A stretch of DNA of 64,000 nucleotides from Luidia sarsii (GCA_949987565.1 OX465104.1:9776034-9840033), one strand, 5' to 3'. Shown: positions 22,333 to 47,379, numbered from the stretch's first letter. Program-made: numbers and translations. Notes: a model not told the origin generated them from the letters alone.

Positions 22333-23711
22333 TTAATCACACAGCAAAGCAGAAATTCGTTCCTTAGCCTCCAGTGTGTGTGCCAGCCAGCGTTGCGATT
22401 CGCCAATCCTGCCCGTGGAGCAGCACTGGCTGAAGATGTTGACCCGACCGTCGTAATGATCCCTCAGCTCTCCGACTCGCAGGTAGCCCTCCAGAGCCAC
22501 GAGGAGGTCCAGGAACCTCTCTGCCAGCATCGCCGGCTCCCACTCTGTCTCCTCCCGGCAGACAGTCAGCAGGACCGTCACCAGAGCGTAGGTGGACAGC
22601 ATCCTCAGCGGGGGATGGAACGCTCTCAGGGCGTCCAGGATTGCCAGGCATTTCTGGCGGCACCCGCCGTCCTTGTCCAGGGCCTTCAGCTCGCGCACGG
22701 CCTCCTCCTCCCTCGAGTGCTGCCAGAGGTTTTCGTGTGGATTGCCCGACGGCCCCCTTCCCGGGGTGGCCACTGCGGGCTGCGAACGGGCCACGGGCTC
22801 GCTGGTGACTGTGACGGACCCCTGCCCGCTCTGGAATCTCATGGTGGGGATGAGTCGGATGCAGATCATGCTGCTGTGTGGGCCGATGGGGTTCTCCACG
22901 TAGAGCTCCAGCTGGCCGGCCATGCGCTTGATGCTGCAGTAGAAGTCCAGAAACATCTCGTCCCTCAGCTTCCGCTCGAAGACATTTTTCCAGTAGCCCA
23001 CCAGGAGATCGGGGCTCAGGTAGCTGCCGACCAGGAAACGATCCCAGGGGCTCTGGCCCACCTGGAAAAAGTCCAAGTTGGCGCGGCGGACGCAGAAGGC
23101 GCCCGGGGCGTCGAGAACGGTGTCCGCAGCGTCTATCAGCTCCCACAGCTTTGGGTTAAAGGCCAAGGGGAGTGCCAGCTTGTAGCCGGCCTTGGGTCTT
23201 GAGTAAAGCTCCTCCAGAGCTGGCGGCATCAGCTCCCCACTGACGAGCCCCCGGTGATTCTTCATCAGGTAGTTGCTGAGTCGGTGCCTGGTTTTTGCGA
23301 CGACGTCCTGGATAGCCATCTGCTTGGCCGAGGACGCGCTGATGTGTGCGCAGTAGAACTTGTCCAGCTGGTCCAGCAAGGACCTTGCTGGCTCCCTCCT
23401 CCGAGGCTCAGCCGCTTGCCCGTGGCCCCTGCGTGATCCGCCGGAGGTGGACGGTGCAGAGGTGTTTCCTCTTCCTCTGCCACACTCCTCCTCCTCGTCC
23501 GAGGAGGAGCTGATGTTGCAGGCCTTCTGGGCCATGGGCTCTTCCTTCTTCTCCTGCTCCACAACCTTGACGGCGGCATAGGCACCCAGGGCTGCCGCTC
23601 CCAGAGCTGCCCCAATCTTCAGGCCGGTCAGCAGCCAGGAGCCGCCGCCTCCGCCTCCATCTTGCTCCTTCCATCCTTTGCCTCCTGATGCCATTACCTC
23701 CTTTCTGTTTC
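22333..23711 (-). CDS. MIEF1: mitochondrial dynamics protein MiD49/MiD51 homologue (MIEF)
   Basis: MiD proteins sit in the mitochondrial outer membrane and recruit the fission GTPase Drp1. The 453-residue protein (ATG at 23694, TGA-side end 22333) has a Gly-rich start and one N-terminal membrane helix (about residues 19-45), then a Ser/acidic disordered stretch (60-100) and a Mab-21-type nucleotidyltransferase-like domain (about 105-450). Family blocks are visible: PWDRFLVGSYLSP (216-228; the Drp1-contact loop of MiD51 is SYWDRCVVGGYLSP), ENLWQHSRE, ALDKDGGCRQKCLAIL and ETEWEPAMLAERFL. A splice acceptor ends at 23712, so the coding region is one exon preceded by a spliced 5' UTR, and GAGGTAATGG surrounds the start. 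No intron interrupts the coding region. A more general Mab-21/cGAS-like protein is the alternative, but the C-terminal matches favour MIEF. Confidence 0.9.
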
Positions 23712-25880
23712 CTGTTGAGAGAATGACAAACAGACAAAGGAACGGTTAATTATTACACAATCAGTTTCCTTTTTTAAATCGGCTGAAACATTTTGATTGG
23801 AGGCAGGTGGCACTGGCGTATTTCAACATGTATCTCTATATGTGCCTCTACATATGTCTACATATGTGTATTTGCACGTGCATGTACTGTACATGTACAT
23901 ACACGTACATGTACGTAGTTGTACATGTACCGTTGAGGGCCTATGTACAATGTACATGTTCATGAACACATGTATACAAATGTACATACAGTAGTCAGTA
24001 CAGTACATAATTGTTATGTGTATGTACACGTAAAATGAACACGTACTAATAATAATACAATTTACAAAACAAGTGCTGTATCGTGGGAGGCCCTGTTTTC
24101 GACAGTACGCGTTGAACATCGCACGATGAAAACAACTCTGTATAACGATCTCAGACTTCGTATCTTCCAGTTGGTTTCCTGCTCTTGTCCGTCACTAAAA
24201 ATGTGGAAAGTTAAGGCTCTTCCGGTAGGCCAAACTCTTGTGATTTAAAATGTTGCTCTTTTGGGGTCTATTTTCCTAGGTACTAAATTGGCAGTTGCTT
24301 CGAAGCTCCAGTTTTCTTTATTGTTGGTCCTAAAAAAAATCTCAGTGTACCATAACAAACCCCAACATACGTAGAAAAAATATATCTCATGCAACTTGAG
24401 GCAGTCCGTTCTGGGTAAAAACTATGGAGGCTCCTAAAGGACGTCTTGCTTATATAATTTTTAAAAATATTTTTTAAATTATCATTTGACATAAAGTAAC
24501 ATGGCCTAATATTAATATGCTTTTCAAAAAAAATAAAAAAAATAAAAGGGCAGGTAGAGAAAGTACCAAGAAGGAGGAAATGTCTCTTGAGTGACATTGG
24601 GAAAGGTCATAACTGAAGAAGCAGTGAGAAAGAGGATTGTGGAGTTTGTTTAAATGTCACAGAAGAAGACATCAACCAGACCAATAAATTTTAAGCATAA
24701 ATTATGAATGATTTGAGGAAAGTGTTAGAAGCAGTGTCGAAAAAACCCCCAAAGATGAACAACGAAAAATGGGACACCTTACTAAACACCACCGTCGAAA
24801 ATAGGTGACGATGCTTACTGCGCGGTGCGCCGTGGACATCAACAAAACCGGGTAATCTTACGGAAGTGACAGGCTTGATCAACATTCTACATGATTATTC
24901 TAATACTAATAGTCTGTGGTGTGGAGAAAGTGGCTGAGACCTCTTTTAGTGTGATACTTTCGTGCACATTGGTCAGCTTGAAGAAAAGGCCTTATATCGT
25001 CGAAAACCGGTCACTGGAGGATACAGTAACTTTACACTTTAGAGTGATTAGACTGTGTCATGTCATCGGGGCCATCGGGCCACGGGGAAAAGACCGAATT
25101 CAATTGGACTTGCAAGTTGCACAACTTGCAGCCAAGGAAGTTGGACCATTTTCCTTCCTCCATGGTTGGACAAACAAGGGAACAATCAATTTAATTTCTA
25201 CAAGGCCAACATGCTTACCAAGTCAGTGAATCCAAGTTAAAGCAGCACGAACCAAGGAGCTCGCCTAATACCTCCTTGCACGAACTACGAGTACGAGTAC
25301 GACCGCCTGCCTGGGAAACGGGGCAGCTGATCAGTGGATTTTTATACGTTGACTACGACTTGAAAGTACACACGAGTCAATGGAAGTCGTCAGCAAGCGG
25401 CTGTGGCCAGTTCCCATTAGGGTTGCGTGTTACTTCCAGCCGCAGCTAATTATAATTATTCGAACACGGCCAGAGTAAACAGCGCTGAGCGTGTCGTAAT
25501 GTACTAATAATACTCATTAATAGTGCGTGACGTATCTATCACACTGTGTGTGATGTGTACCATGACTGTGTACTTCCAAATTCACTTTGTTATTTGTTTT
25601 CTAAATGGAATAATCACTGTTACTTTGCTGACTTTCGGATGAGATAATATATCATAAAATCAAGTTATAAATGTACTGTATCTCTTTCTTTGAATTTCAG
25701 AACCCAACGGCGTTTACAAAAAGTACGGTGTCCTTACCATAACGAACGAAATTTGTAATAAATGTTTTTGCTTATGATTAATTTATTGTCAAAGATTCCA
25801 AATCAAATTTTAGCATGACGTTTGAGGTCAATCAAATTGATGAAAAACTGACTAAGATCTTTAAAAAAAAACTGACAACA
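23712..25880. other. upstream region of the MIEF gene, no other gene seen
   Basis: The MIEF 5' UTR acceptor is at its left edge. At 23865-24010 GTACATGTACA and ACATGTA words form a cluster. The rest shows only short open frames without splice context. The MIEF promoter and first untranslated exon should lie here, but I cannot place them. Confidence 0.5.
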
Positions 25881-25892
25881 AAATGGTAGAGA

Positions 25893-25985
25893 AAACTTTG
25901 ACCGGACCAGGATTTGAACCCGAGAGCTGGGGTTTGCGTATAGCAGCGCTCTTACCGTTCGTGAGCTATTTATATGCAGCCCTAT
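25893..25985 (-). repeat. tRNA-like SINE A variant
   Basis: On the minus strand: TAGCTCACGAACGGTAAGAG (A box), CTCGGGTTCAAATCCTGGTC (B box) and CCGGTCAAAGTTTTC tail. The arms do not pair as a true tRNA. Confidence 0.65.
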
Positions 25986-26159
25986 TATGTGGTCTTTCCA
26001 AAATAACCAACTTGTCTGATCCATGGAGAATATTCCTCCATGTCTGATCTGACCATGATGACATTTATAGCGCTAAGAGTCTGCAATAGAGAGGGGGATC
26101 CCAGGATAATTGTTATGACAAAAAAAAAATCATTTTCAGACATCTGATGAGAATAGGAA

Positions 26160-26225
26160 TTATGAGGCTCTTGCGGTGACACCGTGGTTGCTCTTCAAGT
26201 TCTTTCTTTTCAGAACCAAACTCAA
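26160..26225. repeat. R2 fragment
   Basis: CTTGCGGTGACACCGTGGTT and TTTCTTTTCAGAACCAAACT, a collapsed R2. Homopolymer-rich sequence follows to 26300. Confidence 0.6.
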
Positions 26226-26939
26226 AGATCAATCACAAAAAAAAGACCCCCCCCCACCAAATTAAATAATTAAATAAAAAAATCAAAAAAAACCCGCGGA
26301 TCATAACAAGAACACCAGCGTCTCTGTCACCACACCGGCCCTCTAAAGCCGACTAACTGATAATTCGCAAAAAAAAAAATAATGTTCAGAATTCACGCTG
26401 TCGCAGAAAAAACAAACCAGGGGTCCCTTCGAGGCCACGGTAGGGATCCCTTTGGCAGCTGAGCGATCGCGACTTCGCACAAGTTTTATCATGGCATGGA
26501 GCTATGGTCATGGTCTAGACTTCCTTGCTCTATGGTCTAACTGAACTAAATTCATTCGTAAGTTGCTAAGTTACTTTTGTTTGGCGAGTAATATTTAAGG
26601 GGGATAAAATTTAATGTATACCGGCTGAAAAATAAAAGCACAAAGTAAAACATATTAATGATTTCTATAAACTTCCTGACAGAGGATGGGGATTCCCTTA
26701 GCAACAACTTTATGGCCTTAGCAACCATCAACGTCGCAGCTCAAGGCGAATGTTTACACATGATCATGGTGATGGTTTACACCTTTCCTGATCCATGGAC
26801 CGAAGCATGAGTCCAAATTAAGGTACTTTGAGTTTGAGTTCAGCCGAAGTGTGTTTTTATGCCTCGTTGAATCACGAAGAGTTGACTTGGCAAGGAAAGG
26901 AGTTTTTAGTAAGTGGTGAGTATTCATTCAATAAAAAAA
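26226..26939. other. spacer, nothing recognised
   Basis: Starts with C and A runs (26240-26290), then unique AT-rich sequence. No exon, repeat family or motif is recognised. The upstream exon of the two-exon gene could lie here or up to 27494. Confidence 0.4.
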
Positions 26940-27120
26940 GGTTTCAAAATTTAGTGGGCCTGACGTTTCGATCATATCAGCAGGACCTTTCTCTGCAGTT
27001 TGAGAAAGGTCTTGCTACTGCTAGGATCGAAACGTCAGGCCCACTAAATTTCGAGATTTGCATTTTGGTAATTTTACTTTTAGTCAGTAAGCAGTTTGCA
27101 TTATTTTTGTATATCACTAA
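26940..27120. repeat. R1 foldback MITE
   Basis: AAAATTTAGTGGGCCTGACG and CGTCAGGCCCACTAAATTTC face each other around AGCAGGACCTTTCTC, followed by the outer arm AGTCAGTAAGCAGTTTGCA. Confidence 0.85.
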
Positions 27121-27239
27121 AAAGATTTGCACAGAACATAATTCTGATTGTTTAACTTTAAAATTAATCGTTGACATTTGTCTGGTTTGTTTTTCTGAAG
27201 GATTCATTCACTGATTCAGAGTACATACAACTGTACTCA

Positions 27240-27375
27240 GTAGAGTCCTGGCTTCAATGAGAGTTTGCACTACTTGATGTAATCATGGAGGAATGATAAT
27301 TGATATGTAATAAGCACTGAAACAGTGCTCGTGCTTTTCCTGATTGCCTAATGAATAAAAAATCAGGCAGCTCAG
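27240..27375. repeat. SINE family B fragment
   Basis: CTTCAATGAGAGTTTGCACT, AATAAGCACTGAAACAGTGC and AATCAGGCAGCTCAGG. It ends about 120 bases before the acceptor of the two-exon gene. Confidence 0.6.
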
Positions 27376-27521
27376 GCGGAATTTGACTTCTAAAATTAAA
27401 ATACCAGTGCCAGGTAAGCCATAGTGTTTGACCTGTCAGTGTCACTGTCAGACCCAGTCCCAGCACTGAGTACTCATTTCTTTCCTTTTTGCAGGTGCAA
27501 AGGGATTTAATTGAGCACAGA

Positions 27522-29358
27522 ATGGCATCGGCTGTTATGGATTTGAGAGCCAAGCGGACGAGAGCTGTGGCCCCCCGCAGTCTCTTCGGCACGATAGTCG
27601 AGATCAAGGACGAGGCTGCCCACTCCGCGACCAGACGGGCCCAGCCCGTCGCCAAGCCAGCCAAGCCGGACAAGCTGGCGCCGTACAGGGATCCAGGAGG
27701 GCAGGACGTCCTCAGGGCCAAGGAAGAGGAGCTGCTCAGGCAGATCCACAAGGCGCGGAAGGCCCAGGGAGTCCTGGAAGACACCCAGCACAACGCCATC
27801 CACTTCAGCCCCGACGAGCGGACGATCAAGGGCCCGATCCCGGACGGCGCCCTCACCTTCACCCCGAAGAGGGAGTACAGCCCCTACCGGATGGACATCA
27901 AGCACCAGCCCCGCGACATCGCCCTCGGGGAGCAGTTCAACCGGCTGGGCCTGGACCAGAAGCGGGACTACAACTACGACCGCTACCGTCCGCCGGCGAG
28001 CAACGGGCCGCTCCAGGAGGCCGGCACCGTCCTAGCCAAAGGCGGGCTGTTCTCGTACCGAGGCCGGAGCTTCGCGACGGTGAAAGGCGGCCCGGGCGGT
28101 GCGGGGCGCGCCCGAGGCAGCGGCTTGCGCGAGGAGTCGCTGGGACCTTACTACATCCCGCCGAATATCCGGCAGACGTACGGCGACAGCCTGTGCGACA
28201 TGCTCCTTGAGGACAAGGAGGCCTTCCTCAAGTCCATGGAGGCCCGTGGGCCGGTCCGGCGTCGCGCCTCGATGCCAACGTCCCCCGTTAACATCAAGCT
28301 CCAGTCGGAGCCGCTGTACGACGCCCTGGGCAACGCCCTGCGTCAGGACATCTTCAACGGCATCTCGCACAGCCATATCCAGAGCCTCAACGCCAGCTCC
28401 TACACGGACGACATCCCTGCCAAATCCACCGAGACCTACCCCCCTAAATTCGGAGTGCAGAGGAATGCGGACAGTAAGTACTGGGGGCCAGCTTTTCGCA
28501 GGGCCGCTTCAACAACCGAAATTTGCTTGAGCCAGAAAAGGCTTGCTTTATTAAAATCTGATTGCTTGCTCATGTTCCACACCTTAGTATGACCCAAAAT
28601 ATTTTTTCAAAAATATTTCAGGCCCTGATGTTTCCATCATAGGATTGTTTCGATTCTAGGACCTTTCTCAAAATTATAAGTTTGAGAAAGGTCCTGCTAA
28701 GATATAAACATTAGCCACTCTTAATTTTTCTGCCTTTGACTTTTGAGAAAGATTCCTGCTAGGATCGAAAAGGACTTTGCCTTTGAGAAAGGTCCTGCTA
28801 GGATCGAAACATCAGGCCCTCTAACTTTTGAGATTTATGTATTGCAGGTCATTTTAAACAGTGAGCAGTTTGCAGCCATTTTTTTTTTATTCACTCTTAA
28901 TTTTTAAGATGTGTAATTTGGGTCATTTCAGTCAATATTATAATTTGTTTGGTTTGTCTAAAGTTAGAGGGTCTCACGATAAATACAATGTGTCTCCAAA
29001 CAGGAGATTTTTTTCAAGAATCACCGTGGGACGAAGCTCAACAAAACTGTCCAAGATGAATCAACTACTATACATGACTAGGCTGGGCCTGTGCTGAGTA
29101 AATGTATTTCATATCGAGATAGATTGTTCATTGGCTCACAAAGTCAGCTTGAAGCTACAGTAAAGCCGGCATAATAGTGTAAAGTAGCCACCAATTTATC
29201 TTCACATCATTTTCTACCATGAACAACCTCCTCTCTAATGCATTTTGTTCCTTCTTTTTCCCCCAATTCCAACAGGCAAATGGAATGAAGACAATGTCCT
29301 GAGACAGAGGATGAAGAAACAGTGGGATGCCATGCTACTCGGCGCTAAGAAAGAATAG
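27522..29358 (+). CDS. unrecognised basic protein, two coding exons, 344 residues
   Basis: Exon one is 27495-28473 (acceptor CAG at 27492-27494, so a 5' UTR exon lies upstream); exon two is 29276-29358. The first ATG at 27522 has a good context (AGAATGG), and an upstream frame extension has no ATG. The donor GTAAGT and acceptor CAACAG join phase 1 to give ADSKWNEDNVLRQRM and a TAG stop at 29356. The protein has no signal peptide or membrane helix. It is basic, with a short charged helix (about 62-85), several Tyr-rich blocks (KREYSPYRMDIK, KRDYNYDRYRPP, EESLGPYYIPPNIR) and a helical basic C terminus. Strong GC-rich codon use like that of the neighbouring genes supports coding. Tyr/Pro-rich blocks of this kind occur in axonemal microtubule-associated proteins, but I do not recognise the family and assign no function. 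Confidence 0.78.
28590..28885. repeat. R1 modules in the intron of the two-exon gene
   Basis: At least four AAAGGTCCTGCTAGGATCGA-type modules in both orientations, then TTTTAAACAGTGAGCAGTTTGC. Confidence 0.75.
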
Positions 29359-31231
29359 GGGAGGGAGACCCCTTGGTATATGGACTGATTTAAGAGTGAA
29401 AAAAACCACACTGAGCGCTGTGGTTTGGCCAAATCCTAACATTTTAAATCATGAGATTGCAGACGAGATTTTCAGGCGATGCACGGTCAAATAAGATTTG
29501 CATGGTTGGACGGTGAATTCACAGTGCAGAATGTTTGCGGCAATGCCATATGCATTATCTCTTGGTAAAAGGAGGGTACATCATTTGCAAAGTGCCCAAT
29601 TTCTGGACATTCCAAACTTGAGAACAGAGTTCCCCTTACAAAAAACCATCTGAAATAATGTCTGAAAAAAGTTAGCATTTAATTTTGTTTCCACAGTGTT
29701 TCTTAGATGGATTGAGCCGAAACTTATGCAGGTTAGACAAAGTATAGAAGCGATTATTTGACCTTTGCAAATGGTGTACCCAACCTTTGATAAGTGTGAC
29801 TCCTAGAGGATCTTCTTAATTAGAGATACGCTCATTCTTGAAAGAGATAGTGTGCATGATGCCATTGCAAACATTCTACATTCATGGTTCAGATCTTCAG
29901 GTAGCAAGTCGGGAATAGGCTTTTAGGTAGTACAAAATGTGAATTATCTTCCCTTTTTTCAAATTCTTCACATTTACCGTACTCCTTTATTAGCCTCTAT
30001 ATTGTAAAAATGTTTATGTATAGAACTTTATATTAATTCATACATATTAAAATGGTTACCAAAATAATGATCAGAATATTTTGTAAAAAATAATAAATGT
30101 ACAGTTTAGAGATGGCAACAAGTATAACAACGTGACAGAAACAGTCCACCCTGATATGGAAGTTCCTATTATTACTGTAATATGCATTTAGTTTTATATC
30201 CAGAGGTCTTCAATTGAAATTACTGTCAGGCAACGTTTTCTTTGCCATTTTTCAGTTTGTTTGTATTTGCGTAATGTGACACTCCTTCAAACTTTACCAT
30301 GGTTCCATGACACTACATACCGGTAGTGACACTCATGCACGTACATGTATGTTGTTTTTGCGTGCATTGTGGTGCTCTTTACTTCCGCCTATACTTTTTA
30401 AAGATGGCAGCCTCCATGGCATTAGTGTGGTGCCTGCTATTCAGTAATGTCCATCTATAGGTTATATATCTGTGGCAGTTACTAAGATTCTGAGAACCAC
30501 ACCTTTCCAAAGGACAGTGGACTGATTGTCAATATATCCCCACAATGTTGGCTGATATTCTTGTTCAACTCGAATTGTAGATGTGGACGCAATTCTGTTT
30601 CAATTGCATGTGGCCATCCCTTTCATCAAAATCCTTTAATACATGCTAATATACAATCATACAAATTAATGTAATTATGTGATAAATTACACAATTTTAT
30701 ATGTCTATAGTCTGGATGCATTTCATTATCAGGCTTCCTCTTAGAAGCCTTTTTTTAAAATACAAAAATATCATTATGTGCACAGTATTTTTTCTACTTT
30801 TATACATTTATAATTCTGGAATACAATCTTAGCATTGCGGTACAAATAAATCAAAACAAATACTGAAAGTACAACCATGTATTGTCCATGTATTGTCCAT
30901 CGCTCTCCATGATACATCTGTAAATCTAGCTATTTGTACTCCGTAAAGTCCATAAATCATCAGCATGGTGACTCATTTCAAAGTTTTAAAAAAGGACTAC
31001 AAATCGGCAGCATTTTTTCTAAGTGGCAAATCATTTTCCAAGGAATAATTGCACAAACTTGCCAAGAGAGGCAGAAGAAGTGGATAGGATCTATCCTCAA
31101 GAATGATGGACTTCTAGAAGAAGAGGAAGGAACAGATAATGTTGCTAGATAGCATCAAAGGGAGTTCCGTATCAAAGGATGAAAGAAAGACATGGATGCA
31201 GTCATTACCAGATATTACAGATACCTGTAAT
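29359..31231. other. 3' UTR and AT-rich spacer
   Basis: Follows the stop of the two-exon gene. It contains a candidate poly(A) signal at 30092, a short SINE A tail at 30200-30260 and a repeated CATGTATTGTCC at 30876-30900. No exon is recognised on either strand. Confidence 0.5.
30092..30097 (+). terminator. possible poly(A) signal of the unrecognised two-exon gene
   Basis: AATAAA about 735 bases after the stop at 29358. The sequence between is AT-rich with no further recognisable exon. Other AATAAA hexamers occur further right, so this is only a candidate. Confidence 0.3.
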
Positions 31232-31440
31232 ATACAGAAATGTTGCAAACTGCTTACTGAATTCAATGACCCAAAATGCGAATATTAAGAAGGCCTGATG
31301 TTTTGATCCCAACTGGACCTTTCTCAAAGGCAGGACCTTTCTCAAAGGCAGAACCTTTCTCAAAGGCAGAATGCCTTTGAGAAAGGTCCTGCTAGGATCA
31401 AAATTTCAGTCCCTCCTAATTGTTGAGATATAAAAACCTG
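31232..31440. repeat. R1 element with triplicated module
   Basis: AGGACCTTTCTCAAAGGC occurs three times in a row at about 31315-31370 and is then mirrored by GCCTTTGAGAAAGGTCCTGC. It lies just downstream of the ADPRH stop. Confidence 0.8.
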
Positions 31441-31707
31441 CTGAAAAGCAGTACACTAAAGAGGTGAACATTGCTATCATTTTGTGTTTTACCACATAGA
31501 CCACCATATCACAAGAACACTGTTACAATACCCATTAAAAGATGGACAAAATTATTGAAAAACAAAGAAATAAGGTTACTAACTTTCTAAGGGCTATTTT
31601 TCTGAATGATTCTTTTTCTGCTGAGTAGATGGAGTTTGTGAAAACGGTATGAAAAGGATCTCCTCTCAGTTGAGTGTGAGTCAATCATGAGTTATTTAGT
31701 ACCCGCC

Positions 31708-45250
<13,543 letters not shown>

Positions 45251-45371
45251 CGTACAATACCTCTGGGTTTTTTCCCGGACACTGTTTCTAGTGAGAAAAG
45301 AGTGAACTTAAAGGTTTAGTTTTGATTTAAGAATGAACATGGTGCGGAAAGAATTTGGTTTCCCACCCTCA

Positions 45372-45532
45372 AAAATTACTAAAATTACCAAAATGCAAAT
45401 CTCAAAATTTAGTGGGCCTGACATTTCGATCCTAGCAGGACCTTTCTCAAAGGCAGAGTGTATTTGAGTGCCTTTGAAAAAGGTCCTGCTAGGATTGAAA
45501 CGTCAGGCCCACTAAATTTTGAGTTCTACAGA
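45372..45532. repeat. R1 foldback MITE
   Basis: AATTACCAAAATGCAAATCT, TTTAGTGGGCCTGACATTTC, then GGTCCTGCTAGGATTGAAAC and GTCAGGCCCACTAAATTTTG. It lies 120 bp upstream of the ADPRH start codon. Confidence 0.85.
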
Positions 45533-45539
45533 TACAATA

Positions 45540-45780
45540 TTAGTTATTACTAATTAACTAATACTAGTTACTAGTGTAAATGTAAGCAGTCTATAATTAT
45601 TTAAATTATAGTCTACTCGACTATAGTAATCAATGTAGTACTAGTCTGAGTAACTTGGAAAAGGGTGACTTGTTGGGTCCAAGTTACTCGGACTAATTAC
45701 TAGTAATACTAGTAGTACTACTAAGTACTAGTATTAGTAGTAGTAGTAGTAGTAACTAGTATTACTAATTTACTAATAAA
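45540..45780. repeat. TAGTAC microsatellite with a CCGAGTAACTTGGAC MITE
   Basis: AGTACTAG, AGTAGTAGTAGTAGT and TTACTAAT words, with a short MITE at 45640-45700 (TCTGAGTAACTTGGA to GTCCAAGTTACTCGGAC). Confidence 0.85.
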
Positions 45781-45784
45781 AAAA

Positions 45785-45967
45785 CGCAGTGGCTGTTGTT
45801 ACGGCAGTCGTCCGTGTGGTTCCCTGACTAAATTGCATTTCGTCAGCATTGCAGGCTGGTTGAACCAGTCTATTAGCTGATAGTCTGGTTCCAAGAGCTA
45901 AACATACTGACAAATACTGTGAAGTCAGGGAACCAAACGGACGACTGCCGTAACAACAGCCACTGCG
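45785..45967. mobile_element. MITE with 45-bp inverted ends and 10-bp target duplication
   Basis: Ends CGCAGTGGCTGTTGTTACGG and CCGTAACAACAGCCACTGCG continue for about 45 bp with one or two mismatches. AATAAAAAAA flanks it at 45775-45784 and 45968-45977. There is no coding capacity. A nine/ten-base duplication suggests a Mutator-like origin, but I am not certain. Confidence 0.85.
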
Positions 45968-45977
45968 AATAAAAAAA

Positions 45978-46569
45978 ATACTAATTGCGATAATCAATAG
46001 CACAGAGGAAGGAAATACAGTGGGCCGGGCGGCCAAGCACAAGACTATAGCACTTAGAAGCAGAAGCTTTCTCAGAGGGTTTTGACATTGAAAAAGGTTC
46101 GAATTTCAAACTACCGTGTACCTTCACCGGAGTGGTCAGACACAGCCGCTGATACTGACAGTGCTGTGATAAAATGGTTGCTACACCGGAGGCGGACAGA
46201 TCAATTCCGAAGCTTGCTGACATCATTGCTATTACAGGAAATGATGCAGCATCCGAAAAATAACGATGACATGATAGGGCGCCACCTAGCGGCAGTTCCA
46301 ATCGGGAATTCCCCCCATGACGTCTTTGAACCAGCACGAAAACTCAACACGGAAGTCAAAAACACACGTTGAAATACCCGAAACTAACCTTAAAAGTCAG
46401 CTAAAGGAACTCGATGCAGCAGCACAGGCTATTCGGAACCATTCGTCAAGATTCTAGATGAGTAACCGGTCCCTCCGCAGATTTCCACGTCAGATCATCT
46501 TGTCGAAAATTGTCCACAGATTGACAGAAACAGGTTTGTGTCAAGCAATGCTTGTGATTATATTCACAC
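45978..46569. other. unique sequence between ADPRH and the PH-START gene
   Basis: No family repeat is recognised. A 96-codon open frame (46082-46372) has no homology I know and no splice context. A GCGCCACCTAGCGGCAG motif lies at 46280-46295. The promoters of the two divergent genes could be here. Confidence 0.45.
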
Positions 46570-46761
46570 AATACACAAATCGTTTCAGAGGAGCTCCTAG
46601 TCCTAGCCCTAGCGGCCCAGTAATTAAGTGGGACTAGCTTGTGATGTAGTCCGAGTAACTTGGACCATGGACTTGAGGAATAAGGAGAGACAATCGCCTT
46701 AAAAAAGGGCGATTGTAACTGTAAAGTGTAAGGGTCTAAGTTACTCTGATTACTTGTGATG
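46570..46761. repeat. 192-bp segment, source copy of a local duplication
   Basis: Contains CACAAATCGTTTCAGAGGAG and a CCGAGTAACTTGGAC MITE at 46648-46752. The segment recurs almost unchanged at 50705-50888, except for two small deletions. Confidence 0.9.
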
Positions 46762-47049
46762 TGAGTCTGAGCAACTCGTGCTCAGAATTTGCCCTTTTGC
46801 TTTACTCTTTACCTTAGTTTAGTTAACTTTTAGCTTGCTTCAGTTACACTTAAACACAGTAGTTTACTAGTTTAATCATGTAAACAAAATTGTCATTAAA
46901 TTTGGTCCATCCTAGACGTGGTCCCATCGAACAGGGTTAATTAGCCTCACATTAAGGGCGATTAAAAACAATTTTCGTAACGGAATTGTCAGATTTTAGA
47001 GATTGATAATACTAGATTAATAATTACTTAAAAATGACTATTTTACTTG

Positions 47050-47242
47050 CACCGGCATTCTCCTGGCAAGCACTATTTTGCCACTCCCGACACTGATTTG
47101 CCAATTTTCATAATTTCATGCCGGCAAAATATTGTTTGGAGCAAGAAGGCCGGCATGAAATAATGAAAATTGTCCAATCAGAGTAAGCGGACGGCAAAAT
47201 AGCATTTGCACGAAGAATGCCGGTGCCGGCAAAATACAGGCT
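47050..47242. repeat. foldback element with GCCGGCAAAATA arms
   Basis: CACCGGCATTCTCCTGGCAA and AATTTTCATAATTTCATGCC are mirrored by GGCATGAAATAATGAAAATT and GAATGCCGGTGCCGG. It lies 140 bp upstream of the PH-START start codon. Confidence 0.8.
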
Positions 47243-47379
47243 GCTTTAATAATGATAATAATTGACAATCTATTATTTATTGACAATAATTTTTTTGTTT
47301 GTCGTTGTCCAGGTTGCTGTTTTGGAAATGAAGACAAGAAGGCCGTCCCTGACCGAACAACTTGACTGAATTCTAGAAA

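Noticed and set aside
22364..23615. Long open frames overlapping the MIEF gene in other frames and on the plus strand
   Set aside because: They are shadows of the GC-rich single exon; only the 453-codon minus frame matches a protein family.
23823..24597. A conserved small upstream open frame for MIEF, as known for human MIEF1
   Set aside because: The frames in this region have no LYR-type motif, and the 5' UTR is spliced, so its sequence is unknown.
30934..31152. 72-codon frame as a conserved gene
   Set aside because: AT-rich, no recognisable domain, no splice sites supporting it.
46082..46372. 96-codon plus-strand frame as a gene
   Set aside because: No homology, no splice partners, and mixed composition; kept only as unique spacer.
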